Of a stretch of DNA of 16,468 nt, positions 16,073-16,468 are shown in pieces. This DNA comes from an uncultured Mordavella sp. GTDB lineage: Bacteria; Bacillota; Clostridia; Lachnospirales; Lachnospiraceae. Under the pieces are notes generated by a model. It ran no database searches, was not told the origin of the DNA, and saw only the letters and a list, made by a program, of their open reading frames with translations. Each line of letters opens with the position of its first letter. Position 1 is the stretch's first letter. The translations under genes were made by a program, and so were the position numbers. The stretch covers positions 1 through 16,468 of the forward strand of contig CABPCP010000062.1 in assembly GCA_902406105.1 (NCBI GenBank), given 5' to 3'.

Positions 16073-16101
16073 TAATTTTATTTCTTACATAAATGCCGAA
16101 G

Positions 16102-16125
16102 AAAAAGCCTTCCAAAAAGGGAGGC
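16102..16125 (-). terminator. Possible weak second terminator
   Basis: On the minus strand GCCTCCC, a five-base loop and GGAAGGC form a seven-pair stem with one mismatch, followed by TTTTTC. It lies between the tRNA terminator and the operon promoter and could stop read-through. The rest of the roughly 340-base spacer between the fusion gene and the tRNA holds only the promoter, the operator candidates and the tRNA terminator listed separately. Confidence 0.3.
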
Positions 16126-16206
16126 CAATCGCACAGCAAACGAAATCATCAAAACCGTCACGCTATTTTGCGGGAATCTGCCAGAAAATCGGCGGAGGGA
16201 GAAAAT

Positions 16207-16247
16207 AAAAAAACCCTTGAAAATGGAATCCGACTCCTTTTCAAGGG
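16207..16247 (-). terminator. Intrinsic terminator of tRNA-Leu
   Basis: Bases 16214-16223 (CCCTTGAAAA) and 16238-16247 are exact complements with a 14-base loop. On the minus strand the stem is followed by seven T. It begins ten bases after the tRNA 3' end. Confidence 0.88.
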
Positions 16248-16257
16248 AAATAAAAAA

Positions 16258-16341
16258 TGCGGAAGATGGGACTTGAACCCACACAGCCCGAAAGCTACAA
16301 GATCCTTAGTCTTGCTCGTCTGCCAGTTCCGACACTTCCGC
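16258..16341 (-). tRNA. tRNA-Leu (anticodon AAG)
   Basis: An 84-base class II tRNA. The acceptor stem pairs GCGGAAG with CTTCCGC, followed by discriminator A. The D-arm is TCG/CGA around GAACTGGCAGA. The anticodon stem CAAGA/TCTTG encloses the loop CTAAGGA, giving anticodon AAG, which reads CUU. A long variable arm follows, typical of Leu and Ser tRNAs, and the T-arm GTGGG-TTCAAGT-CCCAT. CCA is not encoded: the next bases are TTT, so the CCA-adding enzyme is needed. An A at wobble position 34 would be edited to inosine or used unmodified; sequence cannot tell. It is a single-gene unit with its own promoter and terminator. Confidence 0.96.
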
Positions 16342-16366
16342 ATGGCGATTAAATCGTCCAAAAAAG

Positions 16367-16395
16367 ATAATACTATAACCCAAAAGAAATGTCAA
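16367..16395 (-). promoter_or_regulatory. Strong promoter of tRNA-Leu
   Basis: The minus strand has a perfect -35 TTGACA (16390-16395), a 17-base spacer and TATTAT (16367-16372, five of six). Transcription would begin about 20 bases before the mature tRNA. Confidence 0.88.
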
Positions 16396-16468
16396 CAAAA
16401 AAATGTAAAAAAATAAAGGCGGCCAGGTGGTGGATGTGGAGAGTGAGAAAACCGGACAGACCATCGAC
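16396..16468. other. Right edge: possible start of a plus-strand gene
   Basis: After an A-rich tract, the plus strand has AAAGGCGG, close to a ribosome binding site, followed by GTG at 16427 and 16430 and ATG at 16434. The GTG frame is open to the edge and reads VVDVESEKTGQTID, which looks protein-like, but only 14 codons are visible and all minus-strand frames are open too. I cannot say whether it is coding. Confidence 0.2.

Noticed and set aside
16078..16361. Two short minus-strand reading frames over the tRNA region
   Set aside because: They overlap the tRNA and its terminator, and their readable parts (such as CRNWQTSKTKDLV) are tRNA-derived.
16093..16416. 107-residue plus-strand reading frame containing GRWDLNPHSPKATRSL
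   Set aside because: This peptide is the translation of the reverse strand of the tRNA-Leu gene, a well-known annotation artefact. The frame also runs across the tRNA promoter and terminator.

Overview
The window looks like a chromosomal segment of a Gram-positive Clostridia bacterium, most likely a Lachnospiraceae member. I infer this from the housekeeping order dgt-dnaG-rpoD-trmK-nif3-nucleoside kinase, the strong AGGAGG-type ribosome binding sites, roughly balanced base composition, AT-rich intergenic spacers and an ECF transporter. All fourteen protein genes and the one RNA gene that I can support lie on the minus strand, so the window reads from right to left. No genus can be assigned.

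Right end (about 16.2-16.4 kb): a stand-alone tRNA-Leu with anticodon AAG. It has a near-consensus promoter in front and an intrinsic terminator behind. A short stretch of unknown coding status lies at the right edge.

Region 8.9-16.0 kb: a seven-gene transcription unit for uptake and breakdown of ribonucleosides. Its first gene is unusual: a LacI-family repressor fused in frame to a complete ribokinase-like (PfkB) domain. It is followed by a separate ribokinase, a nucleoside hydrolase, and a full dedicated ECF transporter (S component, EcfT, two ATPases). An intrinsic terminator lies just after the last gene. The inferred scheme is that the transporter imports a nucleoside, the hydrolase splits it into base and ribose, and ribokinase makes ribose 5-phosphate. 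The fusion protein would sense ribose, or a related sugar or phosphate, and control the operon.

Region 0-8.9 kb: a housekeeping unit that starts with a tandem-domain polyphosphate:AMP phosphotransferase. It continues with dGTPase, DnaG primase, the primary sigma factor RpoD, TrmK tRNA methyltransferase, a Nif3-family metal protein and a TGS-domain nucleoside kinase. Most spacings are 13-40 bases. The unit places nucleotide supply (polyphosphate-driven ADP, dGTP control, nucleoside phosphorylation) next to priming of replication and general transcription.

The points most worth checking are the LacI-ribokinase fusion and its altered anion-hole motif, the one degenerate ATPase in the ECF module, the Cys-for-His change in the nucleoside hydrolase, and the repeat structures at the two operon promoters. 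I found no mobile element, CRISPR array or phage gene.
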